Below the pieces are notes generated by a model. That model was not told the DNA's origin and searched no databases. It was given only the letters and a program-made list of their open reading frames with translations. A stretch of 62,940 bases of DNA from JBKHDT01 sp046541195 (GTDB lineage: Bacteria; Pseudomonadota; Gammaproteobacteria; Halothiobacillales; Halothiobacillaceae). Below are positions 55,295 through 62,940 of the stretch, one piece after another. Location of the stretch: assembly GCA_046541195.1 (NCBI GenBank), contig JBKHDT010000008.1, forward strand, positions 1-62,940, written 5' to 3'. A program made the translations under genes and the position numbers. Each line of letters starts with the position of its first letter. The first letter of the stretch is position 1.

Positions 55295-57292
55295 TTACTC
55301 CTGCCGCTCCGGCATGCGGAAGCCGGCCACGGAGGTATTCAGCTCGCTGGACAGGGCCCCGAGCTGGCCGATCTCCTCGGCGGCGCGATTCGCCTCGTCG
55401 GCGGTCTCGCGGGTCTGCTCGCGGATCGTCACCACGCGCTCGCGCAGCTGGTTGGCGACCCCCGCCTCCGACTGGGCGACCTGTGAAATCTCGTTGATCC
55501 GCTCCGAAAGGCTCAGGGACACGGTCTCGATTTCCTCCAGGGCCTTGCCGGCATTTTCGGCCAGGCTCGCGCCGCTGACGACATTGGACGTGGTGCGCTC
55601 CATGGCGAGCATCGCCTCGGAGGTGTCAGTCTGGATGGTGCTGACCAGCAGCTCGATCTGGCGCGTCGCGCTGCCCACCCGCTCGGCGAGCCGCTGGACC
55701 TCGTCCGCAACCACCGCGAAGCCCCGACCGGCCTCGCCAGCCATGGCCGCCTGGATCGCCGCGTTCAGGGCCAGGATATTGGTCTGGTCCGCGATGTCGG
55801 TAATCAGGCCGACGATATCGCCGATCTCCTGCGAACTCTCGCCCAGTCGCTTGATTCGCTTGGAAGTCTCCTGAATCTGCTCGCGGATCGAGCTCATGCC
55901 GCGGATGGTCTCGCGCACCGCGTCGCCACCCCGGTGGGCGACGTCGACCGAGGACTTGGCCACGTCGGCAGACTCCTGGGCATTGCGCGAGACATTCTCG
56001 ATTTCGTCGGCCATCCGGGCGATCGCCTCGCTGACCTCGTCGATCCGCTCGGCCTGGGCACGCGACTTCTCGGCCAGCTGGCGGGAACTCGCCTGGGAAT
56101 CCGAGACGGCCTCGGCCACCCGCACGGACGTTCCGTTGATTGTGCCCACCAGGTCGCGCAGGGCGTCAATGGTGTAGTTGACCGAGTCGGCAATCGCGCC
56201 GGTGATGTCCTCGGTCACCGTGGTATGGGCGCTCAGGTCGCCGTCGGCCAGGGTCATCATCTCGTCGAGCAGGCGCAGGATGGCCTGCTGGTTCCGTTGG
56301 TTCTGCGCCTCGGTCTCCTGCAGCTGCGCCCGGGCCGCCCGGGTCAGCACCCAGCCGAGCAGGACCAGCAGAACCGCGGCCACGCCACCAACGCCGAAGC
56401 CGACATACAGCAGCCGGGCCGCGGCGGCCTGGTCGTCGGACATCAGATCGGAAAAGGCATGCGCCTGATCGGCGAACAGCTCGCCCTCGCCCAGGGCCCG
56501 GTCCACGGCCCGATCGACCGAGGCCAGGTCCTCGGCCCGGGCCGCCACCGACTCGACTTGGCTACGCACCAGCTCGAACTGCTCGCGCAAGGCCGCCAGC
56601 TGGCCCTGGTCGCTCAGGCCGGCGGTCGACAGATTCTCGAGTATCCGCGCGAACACGCCCTGATCCACCCCCAGGCGCGCCAGCGTTTCCGACCGGTCGC
56701 GATCCGCATCCAGCAGAGCGGCCAGGCCGGAGTCCAGCCGCTGTGCCAGCATCAGCTGCCGAGTGGCGTCATACACCCGGGCGGGGGTGGCCTCTGATCG
56801 CACCAGCTGCCGGGCCACCGCGTCGGCGCGGTCGATCAGGTCAGGCAGCACGGCGGAAACCTCGCCGGCCTTCTCGGTCACTTCAAGCACGGCATCCCGC
56901 CCGGCAAGCAGCCCGTCCACGTTTTCCGCGTAGGCGTCCCAGCGCGTGCGCAGTGCCTCAAGGTCCGCCCCGCGACCGGCGGGCAACGGCGAAACACCCG
57001 CCTCCCGGTCACCGTCGCGCAATCGGTTCAGGTCCGTTTCCACCATGCGGCGGAAATCGCTCACCCGCCCGAAGGCCCCGGCGTCCCCTTCCGCCGCGCG
57101 GGGCAGCTCGACCAACAGGTCCTGCGCCGCCCGCTCGATCTGGGCAGCGATCAGCCGGCGCTCGAGGTAGTGACGATCCTGCTGGGCCGAGACCAGGAAT
57201 ATCCCCGCCGTCGCGATGAACGCCAGCACGATGGCAACCACGAGCGCGATCACCTGGTTGCTGACGCCGCCAAACTTCTTCATCAGTCGCAT
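55295..57292 (-). CDS. pilJ: Pil-Chp methyl-accepting receptor PilJ
   Basis: 665-aa membrane chemoreceptor. An N-terminal helix (about 14-36), a periplasmic sensor region with PilJ-type segments (about 40-300), a second helix (about 308-332) and a HAMP-like linker lead to the cytoplasmic signalling domain. Its hairpin tip reads DIADQTNILALNAAIQAA and AGRGFAVVADEVQRLAERV. ATG 57292 is used; an ATG three codons later (57283) is possible. No CheR-like (pilK) or CheB-like (chpB) gene lies between it and chpA. Confidence 0.93.
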   Translation of the reverse strand: MRLMKKFGGVSNQVIALVVAIVLAFIATAGIFLVSAQQDRHYLERRLIAAQIERAAQDLLVELPRAAEGDAGAFGRVSDFRRMVETDLNRLRDGDREAGVSPLPAGRGADLEALRTRWDAYAENVDGLLAGRDAVLEVTEKAGEVSAVLPDLIDRADAVARQLVRSEATPARVYDATRQLMLAQRLDSGLAALLDADRDRSETLARLGVDQGVFARILENLSTAGLSDQGQLAALREQFELVRSQVESVAARAEDLASVDRAVDRALGEGELFADQAHAFSDLMSDDQAAAARLLYVGFGVGGVAAVLLVLLGWVLTRAARAQLQETEAQNQRNQQAILRLLDEMMTLADGDLSAHTTVTEDITGAIADSVNYTIDALRDLVGTINGTSVRVAEAVSDSQASSRQLAEKSRAQAERIDEVSEAIARMADEIENVSRNAQESADVAKSSVDVAHRGGDAVRETIRGMSSIREQIQETSKRIKRLGESSQEIGDIVGLITDIADQTNILALNAAIQAAMAGEAGRGFAVVADEVQRLAERVGSATRQIELLVSTIQTDTSEAMLAMERTTSNVVSGASLAENAGKALEEIETVSLSLSERINEISQVAQSEAGVANQLRERVVTIREQTRETADEANRAAEEIGQLGALSSELNTSVAGFRMPERQE

Positions 57293-57426
57293 ACGCTTGT
57301 CACTTCCGGTTCATGGCCCGGTCCAGGCCGGGCAGCTGGGAAAACCTGGCGGGCACTCCGGCCGGCCCGTGGAAGGGGAGTCTGAAGCAAGGGAGTCCCT
57401 GCCCGAATGCGGGGATTCCCAAGGCC

Positions 57427-57440
57427 GGGCATGGATGCCC
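57427..57440. repeat. Short palindrome in the pilI-pilJ gap
   Basis: GGGCAT-GG-ATGCCC, 6-bp arms, lies in the 216-nt gap between the pilI stop and pilJ start. The surrounding gap has several other partial GC-rich inverted repeats (57387-57426). It may fold into an mRNA structure; no T-tract is present. Confidence 0.4.
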
Positions 57441-57508
57441 TGTCGCACGATGGCGCAAGCCACTCGGTCGCAGGGCGCGGGCCGGCAGGCTGCACGCGCC
57501 AGCGCACC

Positions 57509-58033
57509 TCATGCGACCACCGCGTTGAAGGCCGGCCCTTCAACCAAGGCCTTCAGGGACAGCACCGGTACCGGTTCGGCCTCAAAGTCCACGGCATGGT
57601 CGACATGGGGCAGGTCGACCGGCGTGTCGATCCGCTCGTCGACGGGAAAACGCCGGATGCCGATGGAGCGGTCGACCAACAACGCGGCGACATCTTCCGC
57701 GCAGCGAACGACCAGCATGACGGTGCGTCGGTCCACCACCGTCGCCCGCCCGAAAAGCTGCAGGCCCAGGTCGTGCACCCCGATCAGTTCACCACGCAGA
57801 TTGCAAAGCCCGAGCAGCGAGGGGACCACCCCGGGCAGGGGCACGATGCGCGGCACCGGCACGATCGCCGCCACCTCGTCCAGCGGCGAGACCAGCAACT
57901 GGTTCCCGATGCGGTAGACCACCCCCTGCCAGGTTTCGATGACCTTTCCCTCGCGCGGGAGGCCCGCCGCCGAGCGGGCAGCGCGCTCGGCCAGCGACCT
58001 AAGATGCGCGAATGCCGGCGCCCCCTCAGCCAC
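57509..58033 (-). CDS. pilI: Pil-Chp CheW-like adaptor PilI
   Basis: 174 aa with one CheW domain (YRIGNQLLVSPLDEVAAIVPVP ... LLGLCNLRGELIGVHDLGLQL ... DVAALLVDRSIGI). It couples PilJ to ChpA. The start is GTG at 58033, overlapping the pilH end by 8 nt, with AGGTG about 6 nt upstream. A 216-nt gap follows before pilJ, unusual inside this tightly packed cluster. Confidence 0.92.
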   Translation of the reverse strand: MAEGAPAFAHLRSLAERAARSAAGLPREGKVIETWQGVVYRIGNQLLVSPLDEVAAIVPVPRIVPLPGVVPSLLGLCNLRGELIGVHDLGLQLFGRATVVDRRTVMLVVRCAEDVAALLVDRSIGIRRFPVDERIDTPVDLPHVDHAVDFEAEPVPVLSLKALVEGPAFNAVVA

Positions 58034-58391
58034 CGAGCACCTGCCTGAGCGCCGTCATCAGGTCCGCCTCGTTCACCGGCTTGGTCAGGTAGGCCTTGGC
58101 GCCCTGGCGCATGCCCCAGATCCGGTCGGTTTCCTGATCCTTGGTGGTCACCATGATGACCGGGATCTTCGCGGTTTCCGGATCGCGGCTCAGCTGCCGC
58201 GTGGCCTGGAAACCGTTCATGCCCGGCATGACCACGTCCATCAGCACCAGATCCGGCTTGCCCGACCGGATCAGGGCCAGCCCCTCCTCGGCGCTGGAGG
58301 CCGATTCGACATGAAAGCCCTTCTCGGTAAGCATCTTCTGCAGCACGTAGACCTCGGTGGGCGAGTCGTCGACGATCACCACTTTCGCCAT
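58026..58391 (-). CDS. pilH: Pil-Chp response regulator PilH
   Basis: 121-aa single-domain CheY-like receiver. The acidic pair is Asp8-Asp9, the phosphoacceptor Asp52 (VLMDVVMPGMNG) and the conserved Lys104 (LTKPV). It is 54 nt after pilG. In Pseudomonas PilH counteracts PilG in twitching and cAMP control; the family role is assumed here. Confidence 0.94.
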   Translation of the reverse strand: MAKVVIVDDSPTEVYVLQKMLTEKGFHVESASSAEEGLALIRSGKPDLVLMDVVMPGMNGFQATRQLSRDPETAKIPVIMVTTKDQETDRIWGMRQGAKAYLTKPVNEADLMTALRQVLGG

Positions 58392-58445
58392 GCCGTTGCT
58401 CCCTCGTGTTCGAAAATCATCTGCCCGACCCGCGCCGCGACCTGT

Positions 58446-58886
58446 TCAGGCCGCGCCCGCTGCCTGCTCCTGCAGCGGGCGGCCGTCGGGAAAGATCGCG
58501 CCCAGCGCGCCCAGCAGTTCGTCACTGGTAAAGGGCTTGGTCAAATAGTACTCGGACCCCACGATCCGCCCCCGGGCCTTGTCGAAGATGCTGTCCTTGC
58601 TGGAGAGCAGGATCACCGGGGTGTCCCGAAAGCGCGGGTTGTGCTTGATCAGCGCCGTGGTCTGGTAGCCGTCGAGACGCGGCATGAGGATGTCGATGAT
58701 GACCACATCCGGCTGGAACTCGTCGATCCGGTGCAGGGAGTCGAAGCCGTCGACCGCGGTCCTGACCACGCAACCGGCCCGCCCGAGCAGGCTTTCCGCC
58801 GTCCGGCGGATCGTCTTGCTGTCATCGACCACCATGACCTTCAGGCCGTCGAGCCGTTTGTCGTCGCCGCTAGCTGCTTCTGCCAT
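58446..58886 (-). CDS. pilG: Pil-Chp response regulator PilG
   Basis: 146-aa CheY-like receiver. Asp21-Asp22 acidic pair, phosphoacceptor Asp65 (VIIDILMPRLDG), Ser96 and Lys117 (LTKPF) are present. The ATG at 58886 has GGGG about 7 nt upstream; an ATG at 58913 would add nine residues. It is the first gene of the chemosensory cluster, divergent from gshA across 281 nt (58887-59167) that must hold both promoters. Confidence 0.93.
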   Translation of the reverse strand: MAEAASGDDKRLDGLKVMVVDDSKTIRRTAESLLGRAGCVVRTAVDGFDSLHRIDEFQPDVVIIDILMPRLDGYQTTALIKHNPRFRDTPVILLSSKDSIFDKARGRIVGSEYYLTKPFTSDELLGALGAIFPDGRPLQEQAAGAA

Positions 58887-59167
58887 TTCGTCACCCCGAC
58901 CCGGATGTTTCATCAACTGCGCATGCCCCCGCGCACAGGGAGCAGGTCCGCAGCACCTGCGTACCGTGCTGCAATACTCGGACAGATGAGGCTCTGGCGC
59001 AAGTTGCGCCGCCATCACGCGGTGCCCGTCACCGTCTGCTGCCAGGGGCTGCTAGAATGGCAAGACAGACGTGCATGACACGGCAGCCGCTCATAGGCCT
59101 TGCCGACTTCATACCGAAGGCGCACCTGCGCCGCCTTCACCATCTCAAAATCAACCCGAGTAAGCGA

Positions 59168-60469
59168 ATGCCCGACAACAGGCCAGAACTTCCCCGGCTC
59201 GAGGACAGCTACTGCGGTCCACTGCTGGAAATCGAATCTCATATCGTCGAACACCAGAAGGAAATCGAAACCTGGTTCCGGCAGGCCTGGCGCAAGACGC
59301 CCGCCCCCTTCTATGCCTCGGTAGACCTGCGCAACGCCGGCTTCAAGCTCGCGCCAGTGGACACCAACCTGTTTCCGGCCGGCTTCAATAATCTCAACCA
59401 CGACTTCGATCCACTGGTCATCCAGGCCATCCAGGCGGCCGTCGAACACGCCTGCCCGGAGGCGGAAGCCATGCTGATCGTGCCGGAACGCCACACGCGC
59501 AACCTGTACTACCTCGAGAGCCTCGCCTCGCTGGTGCACCTGGTCGAACTGGCCGGCTTCGAGGTGCGCGTCGGCACCCTGGAGACAATTGATGCCCCGG
59601 CGACCTTCGAGCTGCCATCCGGCCGGACGCTGGTACAACATCCGGTGCGACGCGAAGGCGCCCGGCTGGTGGCCGGTGACTTCTCGCCCTGCACCGTGCT
59701 GCTCAACAACGACCTGTCCGGCGGACGCCAGGAAATGCTCGAGGGCCTTGAGCAGGCCGTCATTCCGCCTCCGGCGCTGGGCTGGTGGAATCGTTCCAAG
59801 CACCGGCATTTCAGTCATTACTGCGCGCTGGCGCGGGACTTCTGCCAGGTGATCGACATCGACCCCTGGCGGATCACGCCGATGATGGCCGACTGCGGCC
59901 AGATCGACTTTCTCAAGAGGGAGGGCGAGGACTGTCTGGCCGAGCAGGTCGGCAAGCTGCTCGAACGCATCTCGGAAAAGTACCGGGAACACGGCATCGA
60001 CCGCGAGCCCTTCGTGGTCATCAAGGCGGACGCCGGGACCTACGGCATGGGCGTGATGGTCGCGCGCTCGGCCGACGAGGTGGTCGGACTCAACCGCAAG
60101 CAGCGCACCCGGATGTCCGCGAGCAAGGAAGGGCTCGGCATCCGGCGCGTCCTGATCCAGGAGGGCGTACACAGCTTCGAGACGGTCGGCGCGGAGGCAA
60201 AGGTGGCCGAGCCGGTGCTGTACATGGTCGACCACTACGTGATCGGCGGGTTCTACCGGGTGCATACCGAGAAGGGGGTCAACGAGAACCTCAATGCGCC
60301 GGGCGCGCAGTTCGTGCCGCTGCCCTTCACCGAATCGTGCATCACGCCCAACGCGAACATTTCGCCAGACGCCGATCCCAACCGGCTCTACACCTACGGG
60401 GTGGTCGCCCGCCTGGCCCTGCTGGCGGCAGCCCGGGAGCAGGCCGAGATGCAGGAAATGCCGACATGA
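59168..60469 (+). CDS. gshA: Glutamate-cysteine ligase, proteobacterial GshA (PF08886 type)
   Basis: First step of glutathione synthesis, ATP-dependent joining of Glu and Cys. The 433-aa chain matches the separate proteobacterial family (VDLRNAGFKLAPVDTNLFPAGFNNL, FVVIKADAGTYGMGVM), which differs from the Escherichia coli-type enzyme. The ATG at 59168 (MPDNRPELPRLEDSY) is chosen; the frame is open to 59057 but the added residues are atypical. A TAGAAT at 59053-59058 could be a -10 box, without a good -35. It overlaps gshB as ATGA. Confidence 0.92.
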   Translation: MPDNRPELPRLEDSYCGPLLEIESHIVEHQKEIETWFRQAWRKTPAPFYASVDLRNAGFKLAPVDTNLFPAGFNNLNHDFDPLVIQAIQAAVEHACPEAEAMLIVPERHTRNLYYLESLASLVHLVELAGFEVRVGTLETIDAPATFELPSGRTLVQHPVRREGARLVAGDFSPCTVLLNNDLSGGRQEMLEGLEQAVIPPPALGWWNRSKHRHFSHYCALARDFCQVIDIDPWRITPMMADCGQIDFLKREGEDCLAEQVGKLLERISEKYREHGIDREPFVVIKADAGTYGMGVMVARSADEVVGLNRKQRTRMSASKEGLGIRRVLIQEGVHSFETVGAEAKVAEPVLYMVDHYVIGGFYRVHTEKGVNENLNAPGAQFVPLPFTESCITPNANISPDADPNRLYTYGVVARLALLAAAREQAEMQEMPT

Positions 60470-61422
60470 ACCGGGTCCGCCTCGGGGTCGTGATGGACCC
60501 GATTTGTGCCATCAAGCCCTGGAAGGACACCACGCTGGCGATGCTGCTGGCCGCCCAGGCGCGCGGCTGGGACATCGAATACATGGAACCGTCCTGGCTG
60601 CATGCCCGGGACGGCGAAGCCTTCGCGCGGATGCAGCCCTTGAGCGTGTCGGACGACAACCACGACTGGTTCCGGCTGCAACCGCCCCGGGTCCTGCCGC
60701 TGGCAGAACTCGACATCGTGCTGATGCGCCAGGACCCGCCTGTCGACATGGAGTTTCTCTATGTCACCCAGATTCTGGAACTGGCGGAGCGGGCCGGCGT
60801 GCTGGTCGCCAACCGCCCGGCTGCCATTCGGACGGCCAACGAGAAACTGCTGGCCCAGCACTATCCGGACCTCTGCCCGCCCACGCTGGTCACGCGCGAC
60901 CTCGACCAGCTGCAGGCCTTTCTGGAGGAACAGGGCGAGATCGTGGTCAAGCCGCTCGATGCCATGGGGGGCGCCTCGGTGTTCCGGCTCGGTCCGGGTG
61001 ACCCGAATGCGCGGGTGATCTTCGAAACCATGACCGGTCACGGGCAGCACACCACGATGGCGCAACGCTTCGAACCGGCCGTTCGGGTTGGCGACCGGCG
61101 CGTGCTGCTGATCGACGGTGAACCGATACCCCACGCGCTGCTGCGGGTGCCGCCCGAGGGCAGTTTCCGGGCCAATCTCGCGGCCGGCGGGCGCGGCGAG
61201 GTCGTCGCCCTCAGGCCCCGGGACCGGGAGATTGCCGCCACCGTCGGACCCGAGCTGGCCGCCGCCGGCCTGCGTTTCGTCGGCCTGGACGTGATCGGCG
61301 ACAGTCTGACCGAAATCAACGTCACCAGCCCGACCTGCGCGCGGGAAATCCAGGCCGCCACCGGCATCGATATCGGTGGGCAGTTCCTGGACGCGCTCCG
61401 GGCGACCAGCCACAGCACATGA
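60466..61422 (+). CDS. gshB: Glutathione synthetase GshB
   Basis: ATP-grasp enzyme adding Gly to gamma-Glu-Cys, 318 aa. The N-terminus LGVVMDPICAIKPWKDTTLAML, the middle MRQDPPVDMEFLY and the ATP-grasp segments IVVKPLDAMGGASVF and FVGLDVIGDSLTEINVTSPTC are all typical. The ATG overlaps the gshA stop as ATGA. A longer in-frame reading from 59785 lies inside gshA and is discarded. Confidence 0.96.
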   Translation: MNRVRLGVVMDPICAIKPWKDTTLAMLLAAQARGWDIEYMEPSWLHARDGEAFARMQPLSVSDDNHDWFRLQPPRVLPLAELDIVLMRQDPPVDMEFLYVTQILELAERAGVLVANRPAAIRTANEKLLAQHYPDLCPPTLVTRDLDQLQAFLEEQGEIVVKPLDAMGGASVFRLGPGDPNARVIFETMTGHGQHTTMAQRFEPAVRVGDRRVLLIDGEPIPHALLRVPPEGSFRANLAAGGRGEVVALRPRDREIAATVGPELAAAGLRFVGLDVIGDSLTEINVTSPTCAREIQAATGIDIGGQFLDALRATSHST

Positions 61423-61472
61423 GGACACCGATCAAACCGGATCGACATGGCCAGAGGGAGGTTGAACGATTC

Positions 61473-62546
61473 ATGAACACTCAATCGACAAACCGGCAGC
61501 GCCGTCGCTGGCTGGGCATGATGGCCGCGGCCCCGCTGCTGCCTTTGCTCGGCTGCGCCCGCGAGCCGACGACATTCATCGAGGAAGGATTCACGGTGTT
61601 CAATGCACCGGTCCTGTTCAGGTTCGCGAACACCGACCCCGGCGCCGCCAGCGCCCTGCTGGCCGACGCCGAGTCCTACATGCAGCCGTTCTACCAAAGC
61701 ATTCATCCCTGGAAGGACAGCGACCTGACCCGCCTGAACGCCCGGCTGAAGGCGGGCGAGACCGTCAGGGTGAGTGACACCCTGCTCGACCTGATCCGAG
61801 AAGGCAGTCGCCTGAGCGCAATGACGGACGGCGTTTTCGACCCGGCGGCGGCCGAACTCTTTGCCAAGTGGGGCTTTCACTCGGACCACCCGAACCGTGA
61901 TCGCAGCCCGCCGCCCGAGTCCTGGCTGGAGGCCTGGCGGGCCGACGTGCCCCGCATGGACGACCTGGTGATCGAAGGCGACCGGGTGCGCAGCACCAAT
62001 CCCCGGGTTCAACTGGACTTCAACGCGATGGCCGAGGGCATCGCCGCCCGTTACCTGCTTGCCCGGGCCACGGCTCTGGGCATCAACAACATGCTGTTCG
62101 ACCCGGGCGGCGACCTGGGCGTGCTGGGGCGCGCCGGTGACCGTCCCTGGTCCCTGGGCATCCGCGACCCGTTCGGCAGTCATGGCCAGACCATCGCGGG
62201 CATCGACCTGGAAGGAAACTGGGGCCTGTTCAGCTCCGGCACCTATGAAAAGCGTTTCCGAATCGACGGACAGGACTACAGCCATCTGCTTGATCCAACC
62301 AGCGGCTGGCCGGCCCGCGAGATCGTCGGCAGCACCGTCCTGCATGCCGACCCCGTGGCCGCGGACGCCGCGGCCACGGCCCTGACCATTATCGGGCCCG
62401 AGGGCGCCACCCGGGTCGCGCAACGGCTGGGACTGGCCGGCTTCGCCATGGTTGACGTCAAGCGCCATCTGTACCTGAGCGCCAGCTGGGCCGACCGGCT
62501 GACGCTGGTTGACAGGAACCTGTCGGTCACCGTGCTGACGTCATGA
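61473..62546 (+). CDS. apbE: Flavin transferase ApbE, lipoprotein form
   Basis: Periplasmic FMN transferase that flavinylates Thr/Ser in redox proteins such as Nqr/Rnf subunits. The protein is 357 aa. A signal peptide with Arg-rich start and lipobox LLGC (Cys28) is followed by the ApbE core: TDGVFDPA, LDFNAMAEGIAA, DPGGDLGVLG and HLLDPTSGWPA. The late metal/active-site segment is HADPVAADAAATALTIIG. ATG 61473 gives a normal signal peptide, with GGGAGG 11 nt upstream; the ATG at 61419 overlaps the gshB stop but adds 18 residues before it. The flavinylated partner is not in the window. Confidence 0.9.
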   Translation: MNTQSTNRQRRRWLGMMAAAPLLPLLGCAREPTTFIEEGFTVFNAPVLFRFANTDPGAASALLADAESYMQPFYQSIHPWKDSDLTRLNARLKAGETVRVSDTLLDLIREGSRLSAMTDGVFDPAAAELFAKWGFHSDHPNRDRSPPPESWLEAWRADVPRMDDLVIEGDRVRSTNPRVQLDFNAMAEGIAARYLLARATALGINNMLFDPGGDLGVLGRAGDRPWSLGIRDPFGSHGQTIAGIDLEGNWGLFSSGTYEKRFRIDGQDYSHLLDPTSGWPAREIVGSTVLHADPVAADAAATALTIIGPEGATRVAQRLGLAGFAMVDVKRHLYLSASWADRLTLVDRNLSVTVLTS

Positions 62547-62940
62547 ACCCGCGCCCCGGGACCAACCGGTGGCTGGGCACCCATCGCAGCCTGTTGCCGG
62601 CGCTCGGAATTGCCCTGGCGCTGCATCTGGGGCTGCTCGCGCTGAATTCCGAGGCGCCACCCCGCCCCGAAGCCGGCCCCACAATCGAAATGGTGCTTTC
62701 CGGGCCGCAAAGCCAGGGGGACCTGCTGGCCACGGGCCCCGATGCCGACCCGGACCTGCCCCCGGCCCCGGCGCCCATCGAGCAGCCGCAATCGCGGCCC
62801 GAGCCGGAGCCTGAGCCCGAACCTGAGCCCGAACCTGAGCCCGAACCGGAGCCCGAGTCGGAGCCCGAGCCGAAACCCGAGCCGAAACCCGAGCCGGAGC
62901 CGGAACCCGAGCCGGAGCCGGAACCCGAGCCGGAGCCGGA
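62543..62940 (+). CDS. TonB-like energy transducer, N-terminal part (runs off the window)
   Basis: The ATG at 62543 overlaps the apbE stop as ATGA; at least 132 codons are open to the window edge. One N-terminal membrane helix includes the conserved His (LGIALALHLGLLALN). A short linker leads to a Glu-Pro repeat from residue 87. This is the TonB plan; the C-terminal receptor-binding domain is outside the window. A TonB gene near gshB and pilG is also found in pseudomonads. It was identified by reading the frame directly since no stop is present. Confidence 0.85.
   Translation, partial: MNPRPGTNRWLGTHRSLLPALGIALALHLGLLALNSEAPPRPEAGPTIEMVLSGPQSQGDLLATGPDADPDLPPAPAPIEQPQSRPEPEPEPEPEPEPEPEPEPESEPEPKPEPKPEPEPEPEPEPEPEPEP
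62801..62940 (+). repeat. Glu-Pro coding repeat of the TonB-like gene
   Basis: From 62801 to the window end the frame reads only Glu-Pro dipeptides with one Ser and two Lys substitutions (ESEP, EPKP, EPKP). Units GAGCCC/GAACCT then GAGCCGGAGCCGGAACCC show two local duplications at DNA level. Such repeats span the periplasm as a stiff rod. Confidence 0.9.

Noticed and set aside
59053..59058. TAGAAT as a gshA -10 box
   Set aside because: No acceptable -35 at 16-18 bp and about 100 nt from the chosen start; mentioned only in the gshA entry.
59015..60265. 416-codon minus-strand frame opposite gshA
   Set aside because: gshA is supported by family motifs over its whole length; the antisense product has none.
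59785..60465. Upstream in-frame extension of gshB
   Set aside because: Lies inside gshA in another frame and translates to Arg/Gly-rich noise; the ATGA overlap at 60466 is the natural start.
62801..62940. Tandem repeat resembling an array
   Set aside because: It is an in-frame Glu-Pro coding repeat of the TonB-like gene, without spacers; not a CRISPR array.

Overview
The window is a GC-rich stretch of a gammaproteobacterial chromosome. The evidence is the conserved block yebC-ruvCAB-ybgC-tolQRAB-cpoB-queE-queC-tRNA-Lys, the gshB/pilG neighbourhood seen in pseudomonads and xanthomonads, and an MSHA-type pilus locus. Genus cannot be fixed from sequence alone; a Chromatiales/Xanthomonadales-like lineage is plausible. 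Nearly everything up to 58.9 kb is on the minus strand, and the last 4 kb is on the plus strand. Coding density is high and many starts overlap the preceding stop (ATGA or GTGA).

Layout by region. 0.2-10.2 kb is housekeeping: tRNA-Lys with its promoter, preQ0 synthesis (queC, queE), the Tol envelope system (pal is missing from its usual slot), Holliday-junction processing (ruvABC) and yebC. 10.4-20.2 kb holds a P2-type cation ATPase, a 1.06-kb stretch without a convincing gene, a PKD-like lipoprotein, nadA, aspS, a DUF502 membrane protein and a Na+/Ca2+ exchanger-family transporter. 20.4-38.9 kb is one roughly 18-kb operon for an MSHA/type II secretion-like pilus. It has an assembly platform (GspL/PilM-N-like, PilO-like, PilP-like), secretin, GspB/MshN-like and GspA/MshM-like proteins, motor ATPase and platform PilC/GspF protein. 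It also has seven pilin-like proteins: three related major-type pilins and four of an unusual family carrying a PCPD-x-DGDG-x-EDC calcium-like loop. Three of those four end in long Ala-rich hydrophobic helices. 38.9-40.1 kb is non-coding and contains three strong hairpins.

40.1-58.9 kb is regulatory: a giant BTAD/AAA/TPR regulator with a degenerate cyclase domain, a globin-coupled diguanylate cyclase (DosC type), a five-PAS diguanylate cyclase, and a Pil-Chp chemosensory cluster (pilG, pilH, pilI, pilJ, chpA, cheW-like). The usual pilK and chpB methylation genes are absent. 59.2-62.9 kb, plus strand, holds glutathione synthesis (gshA of the PF08886 type, gshB), a lipoprotein ApbE flavin transferase, and the start of a TonB with a Glu-Pro repeat, cut by the window edge.

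How the parts may work together (inference): the motor ATPase keeps a 24-5-24 residue MshEN layout of the kind that binds cyclic di-GMP. Two diguanylate cyclases, a chemosensory array and a large transcriptional regulator sit next to the pilus operon. The locus therefore reads as an environment-controlled surface appendage whose tip could be formed by the PCPD-family proteins. Those proteins are the best candidate here for an undescribed system.
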